From the NCBI GenBank assembly GCA_016786865.1, contig JAEUVE010000011.1, forward strand, positions 248,001-312,000: a stretch of 64,000 nucleotides of DNA, given 5' to 3'. Shown here one piece after another: positions 54,332 to 63,769 of the stretch; position 1 is the stretch's first letter, and each line of letters opens with the position of its first letter. The position numbers were made by a program, and so were the translations under genes. The notes under the pieces are model-generated. The model was not told where the DNA came from. It made no database searches and worked only from the letters and a program-made list of their open reading frames with translations. Source of the DNA: Sediminibacterium sp. (GTDB lineage: Bacteria > Bacteroidota > Bacteroidia > Chitinophagales > Chitinophagaceae).

Positions 54332-56445
54332 CTCAACAGGGTGTATACCAGTAAACTCATTCCATAGGCCAGGGCTGTCATGTACATCAGCTGAAATACC
54401 GGCCATTTCCAAGATTTGGTTTCTCGTTTTACTACTGCCAGGGTACTCATACATTGCATGGCCAGTACATAAAACACCATCAGCGAAAATGCAGCCGGAA
54501 GTGTATACACTTTAGATCCATCGGCATGTGTGGCGGATTCTAGTTTTTCCCGGAGAGACTGATCATCGTCTTCCTCTACACTGTAAAGGGTGGCCATGGT
54601 TCCCACAAATACCTCTCTTGCTGCAAATGAAGTAATCAGGGCAATACCGATTTTCCAATCGTAACCCAGTGGTTTAATGACGGGTTCAATTGCCTGGCCA
54701 AGCACTCCTGCATAGGAGTTCTGTAATTTTTCGGTGGAAAGTTGCCTCTTCAGCGAATCAGTTTGCTGCGGAGCCGCTTTGATCATGGCCGCATATTTGG
54801 TTTCAACATCGGATAACCGGTTACCGGGTCCGAAAGAGCTGAGAAACCAGAGCAGCAAACTGATAATCATGATCACTTTACCTGCATCGGTAACGAATAT
54901 GCGGGCTTTCTCCACCATGGTGATTCCCACATTTTTCCAGCGGGGAGCACGGTAAATAGGCAGTTCCAGGATAAAGAAGCTTTTTTCTTTAATGTGGACG
55001 AACCACTTTAAAACATAGCTTACCATCAGGGCCATGAAAGTACCGAGGAAATAAAGCCCCATCATTACAAGCCCCTGTAAACTCACGAAACCGAAATAAT
55101 AATGATCGTCTACTACCAGAGAAATCAATATGGTATATACCGGTAAACGGGCGCTACAGCTCATCAATGGTGTTACCATAATGGTGAGCAGCCTTTCTTT
55201 TTTGTTTTCAATATTTCTGGCGCTCATGATGGCCGGTACAGCGCAGGCAAAACTGCTGATCATGGGCATTACGCTTTTTCCATTGAGCCCTACCTTGCGC
55301 ATCAGCCGGTCGCTGAGGAAACCGATACGTGCCATGTAGCCACTGTCTTCCAGCATAGTGATGATTCCGAATAAAATCATGATCTGCGGAATGAACACCA
55401 TGATACCGCTTAGTCCTGCAACAATACCATTGATCAGCAGATCGCTCCACCATACCTGGGGAAGGGTGGTGGTTAACCAGCTGCTGATTTGTGCAAAGCA
55501 CCATTCTATCAGCCCCATCGGATAGGCAGCCAGTGCAAATACACTCTGGAAAAGCAGGAACAGTACCGTCAGCAGAATGAGGTAACCCCAGGTACGGTGC
55601 AGTAAAATATTATCCAGTTTGTTGCTGAATAATTTTTTCTGAAGCGGGCCGGGCTCAACCACTTTTTTTTGCATTACCTGCCGGATATGGTTGTACCGCT
55701 GCATGATTTCTTCCGCCTGCGTTTTGGTGGCATTGAAACCGGTTCTGGTGATGATTTCCGAAATAACAGCCTGCTCTTTTCCGTTGCCGAGTTCCTCATG
55801 GTTGATCAGGTGGTGTATGGCTGCATATTCGCTCAGATTGGGGAAAGCAGCTCTTACTTCCTGAATGGCTTCCGGAGCCAGGGCTGCTACATCAATAAAA
55901 TCGTTGCTGCGGGCCGAAGCTTCGGGGGTTGAGCGGGTCAGTTTGGCAATGGCTCTTTTTAATTCGGTTAATCCCTTGTTTTTTCTGGGGTTCACAGCAA
56001 CAATCGGAATACCCAGTTCTACCTCCAGACCGGGAATATCTATCTTGATTCCTTTCTGTGCAGCAATATCATTCATGGTCAGCACCATGATTACCGGAAT
56101 CTTGAGATCAATGATCTGGCTGCAGAACAGGAGGTTGCGTTTCAGATTACTGGCATCCGCAACCAGGATCACCATATCGGGTTTAACCGATTCGTCCGCA
56201 CCCATCAGTACCTTATAAGCCACCCATTCATCCGCCCTTCGGGGGTAGAGGCTGTAAGTGCCTGGCAGGTCAATCAGTTCCGTATCTTTTTCGCTGTCTA
56301 CAGAATAGATTCCCGTTTTTTTATCTACGGTAACGCCCGGAAAATTACCTACTTTCTGGTTCAGTCCGGTGAGGGCATTGAACAGGGAGCTTTTGCCGCT
56401 ATTGGGGTTTCCGACTAATGCAATATGAAACTTTGGTGTTGCCAA
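54328..56445 (-). CDS. feoB: Ferrous iron transporter FeoB
   Basis: About 705 residues from TTG 56445 (MATPKFHIALVGNPNSGKSSLFN). The N-terminal GTPase has G1 GNPNSGKSS, G3 DLPGTYSLYPRRADE, and TMND near the G4 position. A helical GDI segment follows (about 170-265), then two Gate domains with GFLSDRLMRKVGLNGKSVMPMISSFACAVPAIMSARNI and membrane helices to the C-terminus, where SFAAREVFVGTMATLYS is typical. It takes up Fe(II). No feoA gene is adjacent, though many operons carry one. Upstream minus-strand TACTTTTG (56451-56458) is five bases from the start. Confidence 0.93.
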   Translation of the reverse strand: MATPKFHIALVGNPNSGKSSLFNALTGLNQKVGNFPGVTVDKKTGIYSVDSEKDTELIDLPGTYSLYPRRADEWVAYKVLMGADESVKPDMVILVADASNLKRNLLFCSQIIDLKIPVIMVLTMNDIAAQKGIKIDIPGLEVELGIPIVAVNPRKNKGLTELKRAIAKLTRSTPEASARSNDFIDVAALAPEAIQEVRAAFPNLSEYAAIHHLINHEELGNGKEQAVISEIITRTGFNATKTQAEEIMQRYNHIRQVMQKKVVEPGPLQKKLFSNKLDNILLHRTWGYLILLTVLFLLFQSVFALAAYPMGLIEWCFAQISSWLTTTLPQVWWSDLLINGIVAGLSGIMVFIPQIMILFGIITMLEDSGYMARIGFLSDRLMRKVGLNGKSVMPMISSFACAVPAIMSARNIENKKERLLTIMVTPLMSCSARLPVYTILISLVVDDHYYFGFVSLQGLVMMGLYFLGTFMALMVSYVLKWFVHIKEKSFFILELPIYRAPRWKNVGITMVEKARIFVTDAGKVIMIISLLLWFLSSFGPGNRLSDVETKYAAMIKAAPQQTDSLKRQLSTEKLQNSYAGVLGQAIEPVIKPLGYDWKIGIALITSFAAREVFVGTMATLYSVEEDDDQSLREKLESATHADGSKVYTLPAAFSLMVFYVLAMQCMSTLAVVKRETKSWKWPVFQLMYMTALAYGMSLLVYTLLS

Positions 56446-56450
56446 GGTTG

Positions 56451-56458
56451 CAAAAGTA
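56451..56458 (-). promoter_or_regulatory. Candidate -7 element of feoB
   Basis: Minus-strand TACTTTTG, five bases before the TTG start at 56445, implying a near-leaderless mRNA. No Fur-like box is evident by eye. Confidence 0.4.
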
Positions 56459-56546
56459 GGTGCAAGGATCAGGATAAGGTTACGAGATCGGGAACAGAAT
56501 GTACAGGATTTCATACAGAATCCGTTTTACGGATGCTCCTTCCGCT

Positions 56547-56554
56547 TACTTTTG
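56547..56554 (+). promoter_or_regulatory. -7 element of the M28 peptidase gene
   Basis: TACTTTTG (TAnnTTTG), with a weak TTTTA about 18 bp upstream as the -33 region. The ATG at 56572 is 17 bases downstream. Confidence 0.5.
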
Positions 56555-56571
56555 TACCACAAACTGTTATT

Positions 56572-58215
56572 ATGAAAAAATGGATTGCGATTATTTTACT
56601 GCTCCCCCTGCTGTCTGAGGCCCAGTCTAAACGTAAACTGCGCAAGGAAGCTGCCCGGGAAGCCTCGTTGATTATGAGCAATCTGACCAAGCATGTACAG
56701 TACCTGGCCGACGATGCGCTGGAAGGAAGACGAACCGGTACCAAGGGAGAACTGATGGCCATGGAGTACATCATTGCACAATACAAACAAATCGGCATTG
56801 AACCGGCCGGGAATAACGGATATATCCAGGAATTTGAAATCAACGAGGGTAAAAAGATCAATGAAAACACCGAATTGAAAATTGATGGAAAAGCACTTGG
56901 ATTAATAACCGATTATTTCCCACTTGCATTCAGTGCTACAGGATATGTTACAGGTAACCAGGCTCCTGCACTGAGTGAAGGTGACCAACCCTGGTTCAGG
57001 GATCTGAGCGATATTTTGGAAGAAAACAAAAACAACCCGCATTTTGATATTGAAGAAGTTATTAAAAAGGAAGCGGCCAATGCAGCAGCCAAAAAGGCTA
57101 CAGCCCTTTTTCTGTATAACAGTTCCTCTTTAACAGACAATGTTCAGTTCAACAAAAACGATCGTACCGCAGCAGCTTCCATTCCGGTGGTTTACCTGAC
57201 CAGACAGGGTCAGAAAAAATACCTTCCGGATTATACAGCTTCTTTAAAGATAGAACTCCGTGTATCTTTTACCGAAGCTATACGAAAAGCCAGAAATGTT
57301 GTGGGTTATATCAACAACAATGCGGCTTCCACCATTGTTTTGGGAGCACATTACGATCACCTGGGTTATGGAGAAGATAAAAATGCCCTGGATACAGGGC
57401 ATGCAGTCCGCAATGGCGCTGATGATAATGCCAGCGGAACTGCGGCACTGATAGAGTTAACCCGTAAGCTTTCCGCAAAGGCGCCCAAAGGAAATAACTA
57501 TCTCATCATTCATTTTTCCGGAGAGGAGCTGGGATTATTCGGAAGCAAATACTGGCTGGAGCATCCTACAAAACAGATTACGCCCAACTATATGATCAAT
57601 ATGGACATGGTAGGCCGGTATGATACTGCAAGAAAGTTAACCATTGGCGGTTACGGCACTTCTCCGGTTTGGGGACAGATCATCCCTTCCGTTGCACAGG
57701 GACTTGCATATAAGATCGACAGTGCCGGAAGTGGTCCCAGTGATCACGCCAGCTTTTACAGAAAAGATATACCTGTTCTTTTTTTATTCACCGGAAGTCA
57801 TTCAGACTATCACAAGGCTTCGGACGACTGGGATAAAATTCACTATGCCGGCAGCAAAGACATTTTATTAATGGTATACAAAATCATTGAACAGGCCGAC
57901 AGCAGGGGTAAAATTCCTTTTACCAAAACCGCAGAGCAACAAATGGGCAGAAGCACCCGCTTCACTGTTAGCCTGGGAGTTATCCCGGATTACGGTTTTA
58001 CCGGAACTGGTCTTCGCATTGATGGAGTAAGCCCCGGAAAATTGGCGGAGAAAAAAGGGTTACAGGCCGGAGATATCCTGCTGCAATTGGGCGAATACAA
58101 ATTTGTGGATGTAAACAGTTACATGCTGTCGCTTTCCAAGTTTAAAAAAGGCGATAAAACGGTACTGATCATCAAACGCGGTACCGAAGAAAGAAAGATC
58201 GATATTGAGTTTTAA
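56572..58215 (+). CDS. Secreted M28-family metallopeptidase with PDZ domain
   Basis: About 547 residues from ATG 56572. Signal peptide MKKWIAIILLLPLLSEAQS. A PA-type insert lies in about 100-240. M28 zinc ligands: VLGAHYDHLGYG (His, Asp), GADDNASGTAAL (bridging Asp), FSGEELGLFGSKYW (catalytic Glu and ligand Glu), NMDMVGR (Asp), and the last His in GSHSDYHKASDD. A PDZ domain at about 455-545 (ISPGKLAEKKGLQAGDILLQLGE-like segment) ends the protein. An exported aminopeptidase; all metal ligands are present. Confidence 0.9.
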   Translation: MKKWIAIILLLPLLSEAQSKRKLRKEAAREASLIMSNLTKHVQYLADDALEGRRTGTKGELMAMEYIIAQYKQIGIEPAGNNGYIQEFEINEGKKINENTELKIDGKALGLITDYFPLAFSATGYVTGNQAPALSEGDQPWFRDLSDILEENKNNPHFDIEEVIKKEAANAAAKKATALFLYNSSSLTDNVQFNKNDRTAAASIPVVYLTRQGQKKYLPDYTASLKIELRVSFTEAIRKARNVVGYINNNAASTIVLGAHYDHLGYGEDKNALDTGHAVRNGADDNASGTAALIELTRKLSAKAPKGNNYLIIHFSGEELGLFGSKYWLEHPTKQITPNYMINMDMVGRYDTARKLTIGGYGTSPVWGQIIPSVAQGLAYKIDSAGSGPSDHASFYRKDIPVLFLFTGSHSDYHKASDDWDKIHYAGSKDILLMVYKIIEQADSRGKIPFTKTAEQQMGRSTRFTVSLGVIPDYGFTGTGLRIDGVSPGKLAEKKGLQAGDILLQLGEYKFVDVNSYMLSLSKFKKGDKTVLIIKRGTEERKIDIEF

Positions 58216-58224
58216 ATATGTCGT

Positions 58225-58659
58225 ATGAAACTTCGACTGGACGTTGATGAACTGAATGATGATTTTTTTGAAGATACCCGCCTGCTGGGTATTACAGCTA
58301 CTATGAAAAACTATCAGTTTTGTATGCAGCTGAACAATATGCTGGGCTATGATTTCAGGTTGAATCCCGAAATTGAAATTCACCTTAAGAAAAAGAACAG
58401 GAGCTATTATTTTTCCATTTATCAGTATAAAGAACCCAATAACTCGCTGGTACATTATCTGTACCAGAATCAGTTTGATGGGGAATATCTGCTCCCGGAG
58501 TTCAAGCACATGGACTTTCTCTGGCTGATGAAGTACGAATATGTAGATGATGAAAAATGCAACTGGATCCGCCAGACCGTCCGCAACCTGAACGGTGTGC
58601 AGATGATCGTGGAATTAACCAACGAGCAAATCAAGAACAAGGGCAATATGGTTTTTTAG
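58225..58659 (+). CDS. IPExxxVDY-family protein
   Basis: 144 residues, small, soluble, no signal peptide. GITATMKNYQFCMQLNNMLGYDFR and the C-terminal LLPEFKHMDFLWLMKYE fit the Bacteroidota IPExxxVDY family, named for a related motif (here LPEFKHMDF). Function unknown. It follows the peptidase after 9 bases and is convergent with selD after 4. Confidence 0.75.
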   Translation: MKLRLDVDELNDDFFEDTRLLGITATMKNYQFCMQLNNMLGYDFRLNPEIEIHLKKKNRSYYFSIYQYKEPNNSLVHYLYQNQFDGEYLLPEFKHMDFLWLMKYEYVDDEKCNWIRQTVRNLNGVQMIVELTNEQIKNKGNMVF

Positions 58660-58663
58660 CTGC

Positions 58664-59716
58664 TCAGGCTTCTACCTGGATTCTTTTTTCACCTGCAGCA
58701 TTAAGCTGACCAATTGGCTCTGTATAAGCTTCCAGTCCAAAGCTTTTTAACACAGCCTGCACTTCAGCAATCGCCGAAGGAGCAGCTGCAATCAGCAAAC
58801 CGCCATTGGTTTGTGGGTCGGGCAATAACGAAAAAGCCTGCATTACATCCACCCCTTTCCCAAAACCTACCTGGCTGCTGTATGCATTCCAGTTCCTGTA
58901 GGTAGCATCCGGCACAACCCTTTGCGCAAGGTGCTTTTTAGCGGCTTCCAGCGCAGGGATTTTGCTGTATTGGATAGTGGCACCAAGCCCGCTGCCCTCG
59001 GTCATTTCCATTAAATGTCCGATCAGGCCAAAACCGGTTACATCGGTCATGGCATGTACCCCACTGATAGCACCAAGCGCCTCTCCCGAACGATTCAACT
59101 GGTTGAGCTGGTGAATCAATACAGACAGGTCTGCCTCGTCTAACAGCCCTCTTTTCTGAGCAGTAGACAATACACCCACACCCAAAGGTTTGGTCAGAAA
59201 CAGAAGATCGCCCTCTTTACCGGTATTGTTTTGTTTCAGATTTTCTGTTGCAATTAAACCGTTTACTGAGAGGCCAAATATTGGTTCGGTGGTATCAACA
59301 CTATGTCCTCCGGCAAGTGGTATACCGGCTTCCAGGCACATGCTTCTTCCTCCTTCAATCACTTCTCTGGCGATCTCGGGAGACAGCTTTTCTACGGGCC
59401 AGCCCAGTATGGCCAGTGCCATTACCGGTTTTCCACCCATGGCAAAAACATCACTGATCGCATTTGCTGCGGCAATTCTTCCAAACTGAAAGGGATCATC
59501 CACAATAGGCATGAAGAAATCTGTTGTGCTGATCAGGGCAGTTCCGTTACCCAGGTCATAAACAGCTGCATCGTCTTTACTGCTGTTACCTACCAGCAGG
59601 TTGGGATAATCAGGTTGGGCAGCAGAAGATTTGAGAATACTGTCTAAAACAGCAGGAGCGATTTTACAACCACATCCACCGCCGTGTGAAAACTGAGTGA
59701 GTTTGATGTTGGACAT
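58664..59716 (-). CDS. selD: Selenide, water dikinase SelD
   Basis: 350 residues. The active-site region SHGGGCGCKIAPAVLD has Cys at the catalytic Sec/Cys position, with Lys three residues on. DDAAVYDLGNGTALISTTDFFMPIVDDPFQFGRIAAANAISD is the ATP/Mg signature, and TDVTGFGLIGHL follows. It makes selenophosphate. No selA, selB or mnmH gene is in the window, so whether it serves selenocysteine or 2-selenouridine cannot be told. Minus-strand TACTTTTG at 59735-59742 is a good -7. Confidence 0.93.
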   Translation of the reverse strand: MSNIKLTQFSHGGGCGCKIAPAVLDSILKSSAAQPDYPNLLVGNSSKDDAAVYDLGNGTALISTTDFFMPIVDDPFQFGRIAAANAISDVFAMGGKPVMALAILGWPVEKLSPEIAREVIEGGRSMCLEAGIPLAGGHSVDTTEPIFGLSVNGLIATENLKQNNTGKEGDLLFLTKPLGVGVLSTAQKRGLLDEADLSVLIHQLNQLNRSGEALGAISGVHAMTDVTGFGLIGHLMEMTEGSGLGATIQYSKIPALEAAKKHLAQRVVPDATYRNWNAYSSQVGFGKGVDVMQAFSLLPDPQTNGGLLIAAAPSAIAEVQAVLKSFGLEAYTEPIGQLNAAGEKRIQVEA

Positions 59717-59734
59717 TCAGGTTTATCATTTCCG

Positions 59735-59742
59735 CAAAAGTA
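59735..59742 (-). promoter_or_regulatory. -7 element of selD
   Basis: Minus-strand TACTTTTG, with a leader of about 14 nt to ATG 59716. Confidence 0.5.
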
Positions 59743-59779
59743 GGATCAATCCGGCGCTTATACCCCTATAAATGAAGAA

Positions 59780-59829
59780 AGCTGCAAATAAATTGCAGCT
59801 CTCTACCCCCAATTATTACTGTTAGTAAT
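59780..59829. repeat. Two inverted repeats in the selD-kinase intergenic region
   Basis: AGCTGCAA (59780-59787) with TTGCAGCT (59793-59800), and ATTACT (59815-59820) with AGTAAT (59824-59829), both perfect. Neither has a clear T-run. They could be operator sites or transcript ends; nothing else is seen in this 261-bp gap. Confidence 0.4.
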
Positions 59830-59977
59830 GATGTAAAGTTGAATAATTTTTTTTCTTGAGCGGGGGTTTTTATTTAAACGGGCTGTTTTCTTTCACGAAA
59901 CACGCTAACTGTTTTATAATGCACTTTTTCTGCCAAACATATATTAACTTGAGATAATATTATAAATATTTGCAGAT

Positions 59978-62926
59978 ATGAAGCAGTTGCTGACTTATTT
60001 GGCGTTGGTTGTATTGCTGGGGAATGCCACTGCACAGTTCCCTTATTTCCAGAAATTCAACTATCCGGCACAGCTTCCGACACAGGTTATTTATGATATG
60101 CATTCGGATTCGAAAGGCTATCTCTGGCTGGCAACAGACAAGGGCCTGTATCGTTTTAACGGAAGAAACTTTACGGAAATCCTTTTTGATAAAACCAGTT
60201 TGAAATCGCTGAGTTATTTGCAGGAAGATCCGCAGGGTAATATCTGGTGCATGAATTTTTACAAAGAAGTTTTTTGTTACAGGAACGATACCCTGCGGCA
60301 ATTTAAATTAAAGGACCAGGCTGCTTTTTCAGCAACCACTTTTTTAAATATTGTTGTAACGTCGACTGATATCTGGGTAGCTTCCTTTCAGGAAATTTAC
60401 CAGATCAGCAAAAAAAACGGATCTACCGTTCAATCAATTACTCCTCCGCAGCAAGGGGTCAGCTACCTCTCCAATATTGGTGAAACAATCTATGCGTATG
60501 GAGGCAATGCCTGGCTGTTTACCTATACCCCGTCGAAAGGGGGTGTCTGGCGTCGGACAGGCTATCAGGATCTGGGAGACATCCGTACAATCAGTAACGG
60601 GTCATCTTTGTTTGTATCGCCCATTGGAATGAATCGGAAGTCTGGCTTTGTAATTAACAACAATACTTCAGAAAGCCTTCCTCCCATATCGCTCCCGCCA
60701 AATACGGTTGTATACCATTATGCCACAACAGGGGCGGATGAACAATGGGCCTGTACACAATCTGGTGGTTATCTCTGGGATCCCCGCTCAGGGAAAACAA
60801 CCCTTTTCTTTCCCGATCAGAGTGTTACAGATATTGTAAAGGATTACCAGGGTAATTATTGGGTCAGCACACTTGATAATGGCTTGTTTACCTGCCCTTC
60901 ACTCGAAAATAAACTGTATAAAATACATCCGGCAGGCAATATCGATAATATCACAGCAATAGGAGCCATTAACCCGTATAAGGTAATTACAGGCAGCAGT
61001 AAGGGATTGCTCGCCGGATTTGATGTTCAGGCAAATACCATTTTTAAATACAACCTTCCCGCATCCAGGGAAATTGAATTCATTACCTACGATACAACAG
61101 AAAAGCTGATTTTCACCACCAGAGGTATTTTCAAAGATGGCCGACCAGACCCTTTTGAAAAATATGATTACAGCAAGGGCGTTGCAAGAGATCCCTTCGG
61201 CAACATCATTGTTTCCTATTTCAACGGTGCATTTATTTTGAACGGGAAATATGGAAATGTGAATGATCGTATGCCCGATCTGAGTTGTGAGCTCTATAAA
61301 TCGTATGCAAAACCTTTTGAAACCCGATTGGGTTACAAAGTACTGTCGCTTCGCAATACAAGAAGCAATTCGGTATTTGCCTCTTCCGATAAAAAGCGTT
61401 TTTGGGTAGCGTATGAAGATGCTTTGTACGAATACAGATACGATGGCTCTTTTTTTGTAATTAAAAATCCGGACAATAAACCGATTGTTGCCCGTACACT
61501 CTACGAAATGAAAGGCGGGGACCTGATTGCCGGCACTTCAACCGATGGTGTGTATATCATTCGGGACGGCAGGGTAGTAAAGGTCTTTAATAAAGACAAT
61601 GGGTTAAAAAGCAATAATATTAAACATTGTACTTATTTCAATAATTCCATTTGGGCACTTACCGATGAAAGCCTTGAACTGATTGATATTTCCTCCGGAA
61701 ATGTCAGTAATTTATCTGATGAATACGGTCTGGAACAATTGCAGATCAATGATTTTGCAGTTAATCCGGATCGTTTTTTTCTGGCCACTACCACAGGGGT
61801 ACTGGTAAACCAGTTTTCCGAACGTAAACAACAACGCAGAATCAGTTTTCCGGTATTGACTGTTACCGCAAACGGCGAAATTGTAAAAAACAATTCATCG
61901 GTTCAAAGCGATGAAAACAACTTTGTTTTCAATATAGAAGCATTACACTTTAAATCGCCGGTTTCCTTGATTTATCGTTATCGGATGCTTGGACTGGATA
62001 CTGCATGGAAAACAACCAATCATTTTACCACATCCATTACGTATAACCGTTTAACTCCCGGTAAGTATGTATTTCAGATCCAGGCCCAGGACAGAAGCGG
62101 TCATTATAAAAGTGAGCTCATCGTTTATTCTTTCCACATCCTTGCTCCATTCTGGTTAAGGTGGTGGTTTATTATCCTGGTCCTTTTAGTGTTCTTTGGT
62201 GCCATTTATCTTTTCTTGCAATGGTGGTCGAAGAGATTGTTGTCTCAGCAGGCGCTCAATGAACAGTTGTTTAAAAGTCAGCTGGTTGCACTTCGTTCAC
62301 AAATGAACCCCCATTTTCTGTATAATGTGCTCAATACGGTTCAGGGACTTTTGTACGACAACCGGAAAACAGAAGCAGGCACTTTACTGGGTAATTTCAG
62401 TGATCTCATGCGTAAAACACTGAAGGCAAGCGACAGTCAGCTGCAAACACTTCATGAAGAAATGGATAATCTGCGTTTGTACCTGGAATTGGAGAAAGCC
62501 AGATTCGATAAGGATTTCAGTTATGCCATTTCAACCAATCTCAAAGAAGACCCAGCCTCAATTTATATTCCATCGCTCATGTTGCAGCCTTTTGTTGAGA
62601 ATGCGGTTAAACACGGACTGATGCATAAAAGCGGGCATAAAAAACTAATGATCTCTTTTGAACAGACGGACGATGGTATCCGGGTTATTATTGAAGACAA
62701 TGGAATTGGCAGAAAGCAATCTGCCATTATCAATACAAGGAATAAAAGCAAACCATCCAGTTTTGCTACAAAGGCAATAGCAGAAAGAATAGATTTGTTT
62801 AACCGGCTTTACAAACAAAAAATCACTTACACAATTCTGGATAAATTGGATGAACATAACCAGGCTGCAGGAACCACCATTACACTGATTATTCCGGATT
62901 ATGCAAAAAATGATACCGGCCTCTGA
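59978..62926 (+). CDS. LytS-type sensor kinase with periplasmic beta-propeller
   Basis: 982 residues. Signal peptide MKQLLTYLALVVLLGNATAQ. The two-component-regulator propeller region occupies about 25-620 (SDSKGYLWLATDKGLYRFNG, GNYWVSTLDNGLF, KRFWVAYEDALYEY), then a Y_Y_Y domain (about 655-720; IYRYRMLGLDTAW), one membrane helix near 730-750, and the His_kinase/LytS domain with QMNPHFLYNVLNTVQGLLY (His near 781) and HATPase (QPFVENAVKHGLM, EDNGIGR). It probably senses an extracellular or periplasmic ligand, often a polysaccharide. The response regulator follows after 86 bases. Confidence 0.9.
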   Translation: MKQLLTYLALVVLLGNATAQFPYFQKFNYPAQLPTQVIYDMHSDSKGYLWLATDKGLYRFNGRNFTEILFDKTSLKSLSYLQEDPQGNIWCMNFYKEVFCYRNDTLRQFKLKDQAAFSATTFLNIVVTSTDIWVASFQEIYQISKKNGSTVQSITPPQQGVSYLSNIGETIYAYGGNAWLFTYTPSKGGVWRRTGYQDLGDIRTISNGSSLFVSPIGMNRKSGFVINNNTSESLPPISLPPNTVVYHYATTGADEQWACTQSGGYLWDPRSGKTTLFFPDQSVTDIVKDYQGNYWVSTLDNGLFTCPSLENKLYKIHPAGNIDNITAIGAINPYKVITGSSKGLLAGFDVQANTIFKYNLPASREIEFITYDTTEKLIFTTRGIFKDGRPDPFEKYDYSKGVARDPFGNIIVSYFNGAFILNGKYGNVNDRMPDLSCELYKSYAKPFETRLGYKVLSLRNTRSNSVFASSDKKRFWVAYEDALYEYRYDGSFFVIKNPDNKPIVARTLYEMKGGDLIAGTSTDGVYIIRDGRVVKVFNKDNGLKSNNIKHCTYFNNSIWALTDESLELIDISSGNVSNLSDEYGLEQLQINDFAVNPDRFFLATTTGVLVNQFSERKQQRRISFPVLTVTANGEIVKNNSSVQSDENNFVFNIEALHFKSPVSLIYRYRMLGLDTAWKTTNHFTTSITYNRLTPGKYVFQIQAQDRSGHYKSELIVYSFHILAPFWLRWWFIILVLLVFFGAIYLFLQWWSKRLLSQQALNEQLFKSQLVALRSQMNPHFLYNVLNTVQGLLYDNRKTEAGTLLGNFSDLMRKTLKASDSQLQTLHEEMDNLRLYLELEKARFDKDFSYAISTNLKEDPASIYIPSLMLQPFVENAVKHGLMHKSGHKKLMISFEQTDDGIRVIIEDNGIGRKQSAIINTRNKSKPSSFATKAIAERIDLFNRLYKQKITYTILDKLDEHNQAAGTTITLIIPDYAKNDTGL

Positions 62927-63012
62927 TAAAAATGGCTGGTTTTATAAACTATATGCCGTGACTTAAAAAAAACTGCTCCAAAAAGACGGCTTCATGATTA
63001 TCTTCGGGAGGC

Positions 63013-63762
63013 ATGGAATTAATTAAAGCAATCATAGTAGATGATGAGCCCAATGCCCGGAAAGCATTGCATGGTCTTTTAGCCGAAAACTTTGAGCAGG
63101 TTCAGGTGCTGGCAGACTGTAAGGATGTTCCGGAAGCGGTAAAGACCATTAATAAACTGAAGCCCGACCTGGTTTTTTTAGATATCGAAATGCCTGGGTA
63201 CAGTGGGTTTGAGCTACTTGATTTTTTTGATGAGCAGCTGATTCAATTCAAAATTATTTTTGTTACTGCTTACAGCGATTACTCTCTGAGAGCTTTTGAG
63301 AGTTCGGCGGTAGATTATATACTAAAGCCTGTTCGCCTTGAACACGTGGCACGAGCGCTTAAAAAGCTGAATATCGAAAGACCCGGTAGTGAGCGGCTGC
63401 AATACCAGGTTCTTCGGGAAAACTTTAATCAGCTGGAGAAAAAAATTGTTCTGCAGACATCGGAAACCATTTTTGTGGTAAAGCAGGACGATATCATTTA
63501 CATGCAGGCGGAGGGCAGTTATACTAAAATTTTTACTGCCAGTCATGGTGTTCTCACCATCACCAAGAAACTAATGGATTTTGAATACCTCGAAACAGAC
63601 GGGCCTTTTTTCCGGACACACCGGAGCTACCTGGTTAACCTGAATCACATCAAGAAAGTAGATAAAAAGGATTTTGTGGTGATTATGAGCAATGAGGGAG
63701 AAGTTTACCTGGCCCAGGACAAGAAAAATCAGCTGCTCGATAAAATTACCAACCAGGTATAA
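63013..63762 (+). CDS. LytTR-family response regulator
   Basis: 249 residues. Receiver about 1-120 with IIVDDEPNARKAL, phospho-Asp in LVFLDIEMPGYSGFELL, Thr in FVTAYSDYSLRAF and Lys in DYILKPVRLEHV; LytTR DNA-binding domain about 145-245 (DDIIYMQAEGSYTKIFT, FFRTHRSYLVNLNHI). Likely activated by the LytS kinase upstream. The target genes are not visible here. Convergent with birA, 7 bases apart. Confidence 0.92.
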   Translation: MELIKAIIVDDEPNARKALHGLLAENFEQVQVLADCKDVPEAVKTINKLKPDLVFLDIEMPGYSGFELLDFFDEQLIQFKIIFVTAYSDYSLRAFESSAVDYILKPVRLEHVARALKKLNIERPGSERLQYQVLRENFNQLEKKIVLQTSETIFVVKQDDIIYMQAEGSYTKIFTASHGVLTITKKLMDFEYLETDGPFFRTHRSYLVNLNHIKKVDKKDFVVIMSNEGEVYLAQDKKNQLLDKITNQV

Positions 63763-63769
63763 TTCCGGC

